A stretch of 64,000 bases of DNA from Perognathus longimembris pacificus (lineage: Eukaryota; Chordata; Mammalia; Rodentia; Heteromyidae): positions 5,725,606 to 5,789,605 of the forward strand of contig NC_063181.1 in assembly GCF_023159225.1 (NCBI RefSeq), in the 5' to 3' direction. Positions 1 to 10,295 of the stretch are shown piece after piece. A model generated the notes under the pieces. It made no database searches. It was not told the DNA's origin and was given only the letters and a program-made list of their open reading frames with translations. A program made the position numbers and the translations under genes. Each line of letters starts with the position of its first letter. The first letter of the stretch is position 1.

Positions 1-74
1 GCCGAGAACCGAAGCTGCTTGACCTTCCAGAAATTTCTGAACCTGACCCCCAAGAGAAGAAATTGCTAGACACG

Positions 75-134
<60 letters not shown>

Positions 135-2139
135 GCCTCAGTTTGCTGATCTGTAGCCTCAGTTTCCTGATCTGTAAAGTGGACCCGGGTGGACCTCAGA
201 AAGTGAGTGTGTTCTGTAAACACAAGCATCTTATATAATCAGAATAAACACTGACGCGTTCAAACACCGACCAAGGACCCGGCCTGGACATGGGCAACAT
301 CTCACCCGTGTGTCCGGAGGGAGGCAGAGGACCCCAGGCAGCCAGCCAGATCCCCGTGTCCCCCGACTCGGCCTTCAGGGATTGATCGGATTCTTTTTAA
401 AGCTCCCAAGGGTTCCCTGGGGACTCAGGGAATGCTGGTTCCGGTCACAAGCCCGCGGGGTATGGGTCCAAGGACAGCTGGAGAGCAAAGCCTCCCCTCG
501 GCAGGGGTCAGTGGCCCGTCTCACTTGAGGCTGGCTCCGAGCCCTCGGCCACCTACCTGGATTGGGCCAGCAGTGCCAACACCAAGGACCCCCGCCCCTC
601 CTCCCAGGGGCTCTCCCAGGCCTTGCTCCTTGTGCTGCCGTTCCCTCCACCTGGCATGTGCTTTGCATCCGTGGGAAGGGTTGTAAGATACAGCTGAAAG
701 AACACCTGGCGGAGCAGGAGGCTTGGAAGGGCCGGGTGCTTGTCAGGGACTGGCCCTAGCCTGCTGCGGCCTCTCGGTGAAGGTGGAGGGGTGGCTGGAG
801 AGGGACCTTCCTCAGCGGTGGCATCTCCACACCCTGACCAGGGCCCGGCCTCTCCTCGCCAGGCTCAACACGGGCTTCTGGTTAGAACCTGTTGGTAAGG
901 ATTTGAGGTGGACTGTCCCAGAAGCAGGCATTCTTGGGGGCTGCTTCCAGGGAGGCATTTCTGACCGCCTTTATCTCTCCACTTCAGAGGCTCGGCCTCT
1001 GCCCGGGGCGTTCGAGGCCTGAATGAGCCGGGCAGAGGTGTCTCCTGGGCCTGAGGCCTGGCTAGCCCTCTGTCTCTTCTCCCACACCAGCCCCTTACTG
1101 GGTGCAGCTGATCTCCTCCTTATTAATCATCTACCCAGGGTCCAGTGTGCTTTCTGGGCTGAGTAGCCTGTAGACATGAACCATTTTAGGAAGGGGGACC
1201 CCTTCCCTCTTCCTGTGGCTATGGGAACCAGTTCAGCAGTTCCAGGCAGGGTTGGGGGGCCAGGGGGAGGAGGTTCTGATTTATGCAACAGCTCCAGCTT
1301 CTGGAACAGGGTCTATTGTGTAAGACCTGGGCTATGGCGCATGTCCTCTAGTTTAGGACAGCCAGCCCAGGGTGGCAGGGGCACCTTGGCAACCCTCACT
1401 GCCGCAGGCTTAGAGGGAACAGGCCGTGTGAAAGGGAACGGGCAGAGCCAAGGGGCACATTCTCCCCCTTCTAGGACTTTCCTGGGGAGCCTGCTCCTTG
1501 GGCTCATTGTTAGCCCTTCCCTCCCTTTCTTGCCTTACTTTTAACTGCTATCTCTGAATCTGCAATGCAGCCCGGCTCAAGTCTCACATGGGGGATGCCA
1601 AATGGATTTAATTTCCTGCACCAACCAAAGGGGAGGGACTCTACTGCCTCAGACTCTTGAAAAGCACGTTCAGGTGGTGCTGGGGCTCCAAGGGGAACAC
1701 AGCTCTGCGATTGATTGGTAATGTCTGCTGTGGGTGAAGGTGCAGCCCTACTTCACAAGAAGAGGGAGAGAAGGTTGAGATAATGAAGGGAGGTATTCTT
1801 AAGAGTTGATAGGAACAAGGAGGCTGGGATGCAGGAAGCTTATGTGCTCTCACAGGGAGGAGGAGGCTTGGCCCGGTGCCCAGCTCCTCTGAGTTTCTCT
1901 GTGTGACTGATCGGCTCCTCCAAGCACCGCCTTCCTTGACTTTCCTCAAGGTGTCAGTGGCAGGTCTGACCTCTTCATCCAAGTTCCTCGAGAATAAACA
2001 CAATGATGCCAGCTGAGAGGGCAGCTGAGGGCCACTTGTCCCCAGGCCTCTGGAAGCAGTGACAGGCTGTGGCGAGCAGGAAAGCAGCAGACTGCCCAGT
2101 GGTTACTGTGACAGTTGGTCTTCTGTTCTCTCTAAACAG
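1..2139 (+). other. CLU: CLU intron 1 (partial, no exon recognised)
   Basis: GC-rich unique sequence leading to the exon 2 acceptor at 2138-2139. Apart from the CA tract at 77-129 I see no recognisable exon, TATA box or CpG-dense promoter, so exon 1 is probably upstream. Open frames here show no clusterin or other protein similarity that I recognise. Confidence 0.7.
77..129. repeat. (CA)n microsatellite
   Basis: About 26 uninterrupted CA dinucleotides. Confidence 0.98.
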
Positions 2140-2271
2140 AGATCTGCTAGGATTCCAGAATCGGAGGCGGCCACATCATGAAGATTCTCCTGCTGTGTTT
2201 GGGGCTGCTGCTGACCTTGGAGACCGGACAGGTCCAGGGACAGCAGCTGGTGTCCGACAATGAGCTCCGGG
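2140..2271 (+). CDS. CLU: CLU exon 2 (5' UTR end, start codon, signal peptide)
   Basis: The acceptor TCTCTCTAAACAG ends at 2139. The ATG is at 2178, followed by [17 protein letters not shown], a clear signal peptide, then VSDNELR as in other clusterins. The exon ends CGG-G at 2271 and is followed by GCAAGT. Only this non-GT donor keeps the frame into exon 3 (G+AA = Glu, then MSSQGS). Confidence 0.95.
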
Positions 2272-5200
2272 GCAAGTAGACCACCATGGGGCCCCTTGGG
2301 ACACTGTTCTGAAGCCCAGGCTGGCAAAAGCAAAAATGCAATTGTATTTAAAGAATTAAGTCATGCGATAATGAATGGGGTTGTGGCTCAAGCAGTAGAG
2401 TGCTTGCCAAGCAAGCACAAGGTCCTAAGTTCAAAACCCAGTTACTGCCACAAACAAAATAAGCACTCCAGACTTGCCCAGGTGTGGCAGCATACACAGA
2501 AGAGTCGGGGCATGATGTTGATTAGGCTCGGGTGTGAGTCTACCCTGCCACACTCCAGTTGCAGACCCCAGAGCACAGTCTCCGTCTCATCCTAGTGCTT
2601 TGTTTTATTGAGGTATAATTAGCAATACAAATGTTGTACTGTATTATGTGATATAGCCTGATGCTTTGGTACACACACACACACACACACACACACGTCA
2701 CGAGGGTCACTATCAAGCTCATCAGTAGTTACCTGTACTTTTGTGGTGAGCACTCCAGGCCTCTCAGCAGTCTTCGGGCACAGAACATGGCCCACCCTGG
2801 CTGTCCAGTGGGGTCCCTCTGGGGTCCACTCACCCTGCACGCCCGGGGCTCTGCACCAGCTGCTGGGCATGGGGCGGACTCAGTGAGAGGGACCTGAGTG
2901 ACAAGGCGACCTGGCGCCCCCAGCGCTGTGCCTTGACGCCCGTCGCCATGGTGAACAGTGTCATCCATTCATGGCCCCGCCCCTGTCACTGAGCACTGTG
3001 TACAGGAACAAAGTCCAGATGTTTGCTTAAATTAAATCCCATGATGATTCGTATCCCAAATAGCAAGAGGCTATTCTGTTTTAAGGTTTAACCGGTAACA
3101 CAGCTGGATTTAGGTTTTCCCCCCTTGGAAACTGTCCTGTGATGCTCCCCCTGGCTCTTCGGGGCCGCATGGCTGAGCTTTGGGGATGTAAGGCGGGGGC
3201 CATTGGGCAGAAGACGGTCGGTCGGCTGTCCATTGCGGTGGGGTTGGAGGTCCCAGCCTTGACGTCCCCCAGCCTGAGCAGGCCTCTCTGACAGTCCAGC
3301 TGGATCCAGGGTTATCTCCCCGACACCCCCTCTTCCTCTCACCTCATTCTATCTCCTGTCCTGCCTGTTGCAGAAATGTCCTCCCAAGGGAGCCAGTACA
3401 TTACTAAGGAAATTGAAAATGCCGTCCAGGGGGTGAAAGAGATCAAGTCTCTAATAGAGAAGACGAACGAAGAGCGCAAGTCACTGCTGACCAACTTGGA
3501 GGAGGCCAAGAAGAAGAAGGAGGTGGGCAGAGCCTGGGCCCTGGCCCTCTGTCCCTTGAAGGGAAGAGAGGGGCCATGCCGGGCTGGTGCCTGGCTGGGT
3601 TGCTATGGTGACCGCTATTTTCCCAGGGCTGTGTCAGCTGATATTAGGGGCAGCAGTGAGGGGTAGAGAGAAGCATTTGCCTTTGAAAGCCTGGGGTGGA
3701 GGGGAGAGGGAGCGTCTTGGATCTGGTTCTGGTACAAGGCTGGCCCCAGGCCTGATGCCTGAGTCACTTCAGTGGACTTCTCGAAACCCTGACCATGTCC
3801 AAGGTCGAGGATCAGCTCTGAACTGTGGGGGTGATGGCCGTGGTGATGTAGGCAGGGTTATCACTGTTAACATCTGCTCTATCCTGACTTTTTTTTTTTT
3901 TTGCCAGTCCTGGGGCTTGAACTCAGTGCCTGAGCACTGTTCCTGGCTTCTTTCTGCTCAAGGCTAGCACTCTACCACTTGAGCCACAGCGCCACTTCTG
4001 GCTTTTTCTATATATGTGGCACTGAGGAATCCAACCCAGGGCTTCATGCATGCTAGGCAAGCACTCTACCACTAAGCCACATTCCCACTCCACTATCCTG
4101 ACTATTCTTACACTTTTTTTCACAGGGTTTATGTTCAAAATTTAAAATTCTATAAATATCCCATGTTAATGATGTGTTAATGGGTATTTATCTATCCCTC
4201 TGCACAGGCTGTAGTCTGCTTAGCCACAAATGATCTGCCCTAAGGCCCCTAATGGGAGCCTGAAGCCATGTATAGTACCAAGCCTTATACACATTATGTT
4301 TTATCATATATATATATTATGGTAGAGTTTAATTTGTAAATTTTTCACATAAGAGATGAACAAATAGAGAACAACTGTGCTGTAATAAACATTGTATGAG
4401 TGCAGTCTTTGGCTCTCTATTGTGATTCCTCTTTGCAATGTAGTGATACTTTTAAAAAATATTATAGCTTTATTATCTTTATGTAGTTCTATTAAGGGGT
4501 TTCCGTTCAACATGTCAGTTTGTGAGGACAATACATCTTTATCAGCGTCACCCCTTCCATTATTCTCCCCCATCCCTCTCAACTCCACCCCTCCCCTCAG
4601 TATTCCTAGCTCCGTTTTCATATGTATACATTGAGTTGTAATATTTTTGGCTTGTGGATGACTAAGGAGAGCTGATAAGGGAGGAACTACTGCACCACAA
4701 CTGGTTGAACTTGTCCTTGACTTTTGAGCATTTAGTTGATTCACACACACATACACACACGTAAATGTATATTTGCCCTAAGTAAATACTGTGACGAACA
4801 TCTTCAGGCACAAAGCCTTCTCTTTACTTGGGAGGCCCTTGGGCTAGCCTGTGACCATTCCTGTGACGTGAGCCTGGGTGAGTTCCCATGGCTGACATGT
4901 TGCTGGCTCCCCCTGCATGCCAGGGACCACAGTTACGATAGAGATAGAAGATCCAGGGAGCTGCTGGTCCACTGGGAAGGTGACTTAAACACCGGAAGCT
5001 GAGCACAGGATGGGGAGTGGGGTCTGTGTATGAACAGACAATCAGCAGAGAGAGGACAGAGAGGAGAGGCCTGGCTCAGTCCTGCAGGTTAAGGAAGACC
5101 CAGGAAACAGCTGGATGTTAGGGGCTGAGAGGACGCTGACAGCCAGGTGGGGAGAGTGGGTGAGGGAAGGCTGGGCTCACCAGAGGCCGGCCTGGCCAGT

Positions 5201-5802
5201 CCCTGGAGGGCCGGCAGAAGTGGACCGGAGGGGTGGGGTTGGGAAGAGGATAGCCTATGGTGTGTGTGCCTCACCTGGTCTCTTGCCTTCCCATAGGATG
5301 CGCTGGAAGAAACCAGGGACTCTGAGAAGAAGCTGAAGGAATTGCCCGGTGTGTGCAACGAGACCATGACGGCCCTCTGGGAGGAGTGCAAGCCCTGCCT
5401 AAAGCAGACCTGCATGAAGTTCTACGCCCGCGTTTGCAGAAGCGGCTCGGGCCTGGTGGGTCGACAGGTGAGCCATGCACAGGGCTTCCTGGGTGGGGAG
5501 AACCGGTGTCGCCTTAGGTGAAAGGAACTTAGAAGTTTTAGTGTGTTGACGTTGATTCGGATTGTGGGTCTGGGAGCAGTGGTTTATGCCTGTAATCTCA
5601 GCTATGCAGGAAGTGTGTAGGTAGGAGAATGGTTTTTGGAGGCCATCTGGGGCCAAAAGCATGAGAATAGGTTCTATTGGAAATAGAACCTAAAGTCAAA
5701 AGTGCTGAAGGGATGGGTTGAGCGGGAGCGCGCTTGCCTTGCAAGAATAAGACCCCTGTTGAGTCTCTGGTAATGCAGATAAAATAAGATTAAAAGAGTG
5801 AA

Positions 5803-5841
<39 letters not shown>

Positions 5842-8800
5842 ATGACTCCCTCCTTACCTGTAGGCCTCACTGAGACTCAGAGAATTTTGCTCTCCCCAGA
5901 AGGCTGAGCAGTTGAGTAGGGGTGAATGTCCCCCGAGGCCCCAAATGCTAGGGGGTTCATCTGCAGTGACAGGACTGAATTTTATGGCCTTGGAGGTGAC
6001 CCTTTGTTCTCCCCTTGGGGGTGGCGGGCAGAGGGCCCCAGCCTGACCGGAGGGGGTGGGGCCGGCCCAGGTGGACTTGATTCATCTGCGGTGACTCTAT
6101 GTCAGAGGTGGGGCGGTGGCCGGGGCGGGCGCCCCCTCACCGAGTCTCTTGCGCACATGCTAGCTGGAGGAGTTCCTGAACCAGAGCTCGCCCTTCTACT
6201 TCTGGATGAACGGGGACCGCATCGACTCCCTGCTGGAAAACGACCGGCAGCAGAGCCACGTCCTGGACGCCATGCAGGACAGCTTCCTGCGCACGTCCCG
6301 GATCATGGACACCCTGTTCCAGGACCGCTTCTTCACCCACCAGCCCCAGGACACCCACTACTCGCCCTTCGGCCTCTTCCACCGGAGGTCTCCCTACTTC
6401 TTCCCCAAGTCCCGCCTGGTGCGCAGCCTCAGGCCCTTCTCCACCTACGGGCACATGGGCTTCCCGGATCTCTTCCAGCCCTTCTTCGAGATGATCCACC
6501 AGGCCCAGCAAGCCATGGATGTCCCGTTCCACAGCCCAGCCTTCCAGTCCCCCAGCATGGACGGCACAGGAGGTCAGGGAGGGCTCCCATTCTTCCCAAC
6601 AAGGGAGGGGGGCTTCGTGTATGGCATCTCTGTGTTGCCTGGCAACCCACAAGGGTGGTGCCCGCTCCCCTGAAAGAAGAAAGGGACCAAGGCCGAGTGA
6701 GTGGCAAAGGCAGTCCGGATACTGCGGGGCCCGGCACTGTGTATGGCCCGATGCCGGTGGTCTTCCAGACATTCACAGCCTCTTTCCCTTGGGTGCTCAG
6801 GGGAGCGCGATGTGGTTGCCTTGGCAACGTGTTATCCCACAGCCAATACTGTGCTTCAGGAAGGTCTGTGTGGCTGGGACCTGAGGGCCTGGCTAGGGGT
6901 GGGTGTTCAGTGCACAGACAGATGGACGAATGAAGTGTAACGGACGTGTGCCGCAGGGCTCGCCAGGGCTTGCTTGAGGCGCACACTGGAACCACCACTG
7001 GGCAGGGGGATTGCACCGAGGGAGCTCAGTCAGAGGGGGAGCCCTGTAGTGTGAAGGGGGGGGACCCCACTAGTGTCGGGGGTACAGGAGGCTGTAAGGG
7101 GGATGCCCGTCTGAGTTCCCGAGGCTGAGCAGCCCCGGGCACAGCTATGAGCTGGGTAGTGAGGAGGCGGTGATGCTGTGGGTGTGCAGGTGAGGGGGTG
7201 TGGCAGCAGGTGAGGACACGGGTGGGCCCGTGGACGGCACGCAGACACGGCCCCCCCCCCCCCGCACGGCCCAGGGCCTCACCTGCCGCCCCACCCATCC
7301 CCAGAAGACGGCGACGACCGAGCCGTGTGTAAGGAGATCCGCCACAACTCCACGGGGTGCCTGAGGATGAAGGACCAGTGCCAGCAGTGCCAGGAGATCC
7401 TGTCTGTGGGTGAGTGAGTGGTGGGCGGGGCCGTGCGTGCGTGCGTGGCGTGCGTGCGCGCGCGCGCCGCCCGGAGCGCCGAGCTCGGCTGTGGGCATGC
7501 GCCGTGGGCATGCGCGCTGTGGCCGCACGGCAGCTCCCAGGCTGGGAGGCGGGAACGATGGAGGCGCGGGCGCCGGAGCCCCGCGGACGCCGCCGCCGCC
7601 CTCAGCGTCCCCGGCGGCGGCCCGGCCCCAGCGCCAGGCGCGGGAGGGAGGCCCACAGTGCACGTGGAACCCACGCCGACCACGTGGTAGGTGCTGCGCC
7701 GAGCACAGCCGTCCACTCACTCCCAAGATGGCCCCGTGGGCTGGGGTCGAGCACTATCCCCGCCTTGCACAGGAGGAAGCCCAGCCGTGAGGAGGCGGCG
7801 GGGTCCCTCGGGGAGGATGTCAGGACCCGAGCATGGGCAAGCTGGCAGCGTGCTGTCCGGGTTCTCCCCCAGCCCCCCCCCCCCCCCGAGTCCCTGGAGT
7901 GACACTGGGGGGGGGAAGGGGGGGAGCTGGATCCCCTGGCAAAGGAAGACTTTCCCTTCAGTCCTTGCATTTTAATCAGATCCACCAATCACATCCTCCC
8001 CGTGTCTACACCACAGCTACAATGCAGGGGAGAGAAAAGGAGTTGTTGTTTTTTTTTTTTTAAAGCTGTAGTGGTGAGTTTCCAGCTCTTGTAAACCAGA
8101 TAAGCCTTTAGCGGGCGCTTGGGGACCTAAAGAAGCACATTTGGGACCAGAATTGCCAGATACGCTCCAGAGACAAGTCGGGAGAATGTTCTAGAACCAC
8201 CGAGTGACTCAGAACACAAGCCCGAGTTTAGGAGTTACACACTTGGCTTGAACCCTGGCAGTCCATACGGTTGTAGGCGGGGTTGCTTGCTTCCAGAAAG
8301 CTCTCGCTTTATTGTTGGTGAAGTCAGATGGTGGGCGGTGAAGTCAGAACGGATCGGTTATTAGTGAAAGCTGACATGGCAACTGGGCGGACAGCAGGTG
8401 ACACGTAAGCGACATCCTTCCTGTGGAAATGATTCCCGGGAGGATGGAGGACAGCCAGGGCTGTTCTAGGTCGGTGGGGCACTGGATGTCACTGTTCTTC
8501 CACGTGTGGCCGGGCCACAGTCCCAGACACAAGGACTTAGGCGTCTGACTCACAGAGAGTCACATCACTGCGCAAGCGCAGTTCAGCTGGCATCCCACCC
8601 CCCCTCCCCCCAGGCCTTTTTTTTTTTTTTAATGAAAGAAACCACGTCTTCACCCACCTTCATTTTGTATGGGATCTAGAGTGGCTCTGCCCCAGGTCCC
8701 GCTGCAGGTGCTGGGGGCCATTCGCCTTCCTGTCCCTTTTAACTTTCCCGTTCCCCTTCCCGTGTCTGCCTGCCGCTTTATCTTACCTTCTTCTCTGGGC

Positions 8801-10071
8801 AGATTGTTCGGCCAGCAACCCAGCGCAGGCTCAGCTGCGGCAGGAGCTGAACGAGTCCCTGCAGCTGGCTGAGAAGATGACCCAGGAGTACAACCAGCTG
8901 CTCCAGTCCTACCACGTCAAGATGCTCAACGCCTCCACCCTGCTGGAGCAGCTGAACCAGCAGTTCAACTGGGTGTCGCAGCTGGCCAACCTCACACAGG
9001 GGGCAGACCCAGCTTACCTCCAGGTTTCCACAGTAAGTTCTGTGGCAGACAGGGGTGGGCGCTGGAGTGGGAGGTGGGGGGGGGGTCTTGAGCCTCTCAG
9101 GATTGAAATGGGACGGTGGGAATTGATTCAAGGGGCCACCGAGGCATTGGATGGGCATTTAGCTCATGGCGGGAAACAGGAAAGCCATTGGATCATAGCT
9201 GCACGGAAGCACGATCATCCCCACTATAAAATCCAGCGCCATGGCCCCGGCGAGCAGAGGGAGGGAGAGCTGTCGTGGCGGGTGTAAGGTTGGAGAAGTG
9301 AGGCTCCCTCCCCAGGGCCGCTGAGCCCGCGGCGGGCTGCAAGCCCTGGACGCTCATTTGCAGCTGCTTCACTGCCCTGCACCGTGGAAAGGCGCATGAA
9401 TCAGGGCCTTGTTCTCCGCCCGGGAGAACGGCTTCTCTCGCCGTGCTGGAAGCTTCTCTGCCTCCCCTTTCTTTCTCGATTCCTTTCAACCACAGACTGG
9501 CAAGCTGCTGGTGCAAAGAACAACTTTGGGGCTTGCCTGTTCTCTCGGTGGCCCCCTTCTTTGCAGCTGGCACTGCCCCCTGAAGCGGGCTTCTGTGAAT
9601 CGGGACATTGCTGCTCTGTGAATGAGTGAATGACGTCTAGCGTAGCAACCAGCGCCTGGGGGGGCCTACACTGCAGCATGCCCCGCTACAGGACACGACA
9701 GCTTTCTCCTCGCTTGCTCCTCCAGGTCACAACCCACACTTCAGACTCCGACACCCCCTCCACCGTGACGGAGGTGGTGGTGAAGCTCTTTGGCTCTGAC
9801 CCCATCACAGTGATCCTCCCAGAAGAAATCTCCATGGACAACCCCAAATTTATGGACACAGTGGCAGAGAAAGCCCTGCAGGAATACCGCAGGAAGGGCC
9901 GGTGAGCAGGCAGCCTTTCTGTGACTCTCGGTCAGCAGGCAAAGGGCAGGGGCTAGGAAAGCACGGGGAATGGGGAATGTCCTTCGTCGGTCTCTAAGGA
10001 GGGGGGTGCGGTGGGCTACTCGGGGAACACTCATCCTCGTCCCTGCCTCCCTCTTTTCCAGAGAGGAATGA
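2178..10071 (+). CDS. CLU: Clusterin (apolipoprotein J), coding exons 2-9
   Basis: Secreted, heavily glycosylated extracellular chaperone that binds misfolded proteins and lipids. The coding sequence joins 2178-2271, 3374-3522, 5297-5467, 6164-6572, 7305-7409, 8803-9032, 9726-9901 and 10062-10071, giving 1344 nt and 447 residues (human 449, mouse 448 from memory). All intron phases match. Residues 1-21 form a leucine-rich signal peptide. The alpha/beta chain cleavage site RLVR|SL is at R225. Five cysteines lie in exon 4 (beta chain) and five in exons 6-7 (alpha chain), as expected for the interchain disulfide ladder. N-glycosylation sequons are at N102, N144, N289, N326, N352 and N372. The human N86-type site is replaced by ALEET, a rodent-like state. 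Intron 2 begins with GC instead of GT. Exon 1 is outside the window. Confidence 0.97.
2379..2460 (+). mobile_element. tRNA-derived SINE (monomer)
   Basis: GTGGCTCAAGCAGTAGAGTG then AAGTTCAAAACCC: A- and B-box-like sequence of an ID-type SINE, in CLU intron 2. Confidence 0.75.
2671..2696. repeat. (CA)n microsatellite
   Basis: 13 perfect AC units in CLU intron 2. Confidence 0.97.
3374..3522 (+). CDS. CLU: CLU exon 3
   Basis: Acceptor TGTTGCAG, donor GAG|GTGGGC. It encodes residues 32-81, beginning [10 protein letters not shown] and ending with the lysine-rich EEAKKKKE typical of the clusterin N-terminal coiled-coil. Confidence 0.96.
3523..5296 (+). other. CLU: CLU intron 3
   Basis: 1.8 kb with an antisense dimeric SINE at 3889-4092 and an AT-rich stretch at 4290-4660 that looks like decayed interspersed repeat (family not identified). 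The rest is unique. Confidence 0.75.
3889..4092 (-). mobile_element. Dimeric tRNA-like SINE
   Basis: Full antisense copy of the window's main SINE: T run, CCAGTCCTGGGGCTTGAACT, then GGCTTTTTCTATATATGTGG and TCTACCACTAAGCCACATTC. Confidence 0.85.
5297..5467 (+). CDS. CLU: CLU exon 4 (beta-chain cysteine cluster)
   Basis: Acceptor CCCATAG, donor CAG|GTGAGC. It encodes residues 82-138, from [10 protein letters not shown] to the near-invariant [17 protein letters not shown]. It contains the five beta-chain cysteines and the N102 sequon (NET). Confidence 0.97.
5570..5800 (+). mobile_element. B1-like plus ID-like SINE, diverged
   Basis: TTTATGCCTGTAATCTCAGC (7SL/B1-like head) followed by an ID-like right half (GAGCGCGCTTGCCTTGCAAG). 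Confidence 0.6.
5804..5839. repeat. (CA)n microsatellite
   Basis: 18 AC units in CLU intron 4, at the tail of a SINE. Confidence 0.97.
6164..6572 (+). CDS. CLU: CLU exon 5 (chain cleavage site)
   Basis: Acceptor CATGCTAG, donor GGAG|GTCAGG, 136 codons plus one base. It begins [18 protein letters not shown] and carries the post-translational cleavage site RLVR|SL at residues 222-227. It ends in a divergent SPSMDGTG stretch where human and mouse also vary. Confidence 0.97.
7305..7409 (+). CDS. CLU: CLU exon 6
   Basis: Acceptor CATCCCCAG, donor GTGG|GTGAGT. It encodes [13 protein letters not shown], the NST sequon at N289, and four of the five alpha-chain cysteines, ending EILSV. Confidence 0.97.
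7410..8802 (+). other. CLU: CLU intron 6 with CpG-rich 5' part
   Basis: The first 300 bp are extremely CpG-dense (listed separately). The remainder is ordinary intronic DNA with homopolymer runs near 7870, 8049 and 8619. Confidence 0.75.
7420..7690. promoter_or_regulatory. CpG-island-like block in CLU intron 6
   Basis: Alternating CG/TG runs (GCGCGCGCGC near 7460), two exact GCATGCGC boxes at 7495-7502 and 7508-7515 resembling NRF1 half-palindromes, and GCGGACGCCGCCGCCG-type sequence up to 7690. An ATG in good context (AACGATGG, 7558) opens an arginine-rich frame without recognisable homology. It could be an internal promoter or just a GC-rich intron; nothing in the sequence proves transcription. 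Confidence 0.45.
8803..9032 (+). CDS. CLU: CLU exon 7 (amphipathic helix region)
   Basis: Acceptor TCTGGGCAG, donor ACA|GTAAGT. It encodes residues 311-386: the last conserved alpha-chain cysteine, a long amphipathic helical stretch, and the sequons NES (N326), NAS (N352) and NLT (N372). [14 protein letters not shown] is a clusterin signature. Confidence 0.97.
9726..9901 (+). CDS. CLU: CLU exon 8
   Basis: Acceptor TCCTCCAG, donor CCG|GTGAGC. It encodes VTTHTSDSD, then [15 protein letters not shown] and [19 protein letters not shown], the conserved C-terminal region of clusterin. Confidence 0.97.
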
Positions 10072-10295
10072 CACGCATGCTGCTGCAGCTGCTGCTTCTC
10101 TACATGCAGGGGCCTTGGGGTGTGGCTCCCCAGGGTGAGCCCCAGGATCCCCCCCCCCCCATAGAGCTCTGCGCGTCCACGTGGCCAGGCCCCAGCCCCG
10201 CCGGCCTCTCCCCCCCTCCGGACTCCACTCTAACCGCCCGCGGCCGCGTGCTTCCTCATGCAACTAATTCAATAAAACTGCTGTGGTCGGAGCAC
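10062..10295 (+). CDS. CLU: CLU exon 9 (last codons and 3' UTR)
   Basis: Acceptor CTTTTCCAG. The split codon CG+A is followed by GAG GAA TGA, so the protein ends REE (human also ends in EE, from memory). The stop is at 10069-10071. The rest is a GC-rich 3' UTR up to the poly(A) signal; the cleavage position is estimated. Confidence 0.93.
10271..10276 (+). terminator. CLU: CLU poly(A) signal AATAAA
   Basis: A canonical AATAAA lies 200 bp after the CLU stop and is followed by a GT-rich stretch (CTGCTGTGGTCGG), as expected for a cleavage site about 15-20 bp downstream. Confidence 0.85.

Larger units (their letters stand above)
2272..3373 (+). other. CLU: CLU intron 2, GC-AG type
   Basis: Begins GCAAGT and ends TGTTGCAG. 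It contains a SINE at 2379, a TTTATTGAGGTATAATTAGC stretch near 2605 resembling an old L1 3' end, and a CA tract at 2671-2696. Confidence 0.85.

Noticed and set aside
2275..2280. GT donor (AAGTAG) for CLU exon 2
   Set aside because: It would shift the frame into exon 3; GCAAGT keeps it.
5926..6933. Long + strand open frame (335 codons) over CLU exon 5
   Set aside because: It reads exon 5 in the wrong frame; the clusterin frame with conserved residues is the true one.
7558..7902. Arginine-rich protein starting in the CpG block of CLU intron 6
   Set aside because: Composition-driven frame with no domain; noted only as part of the CpG finding.
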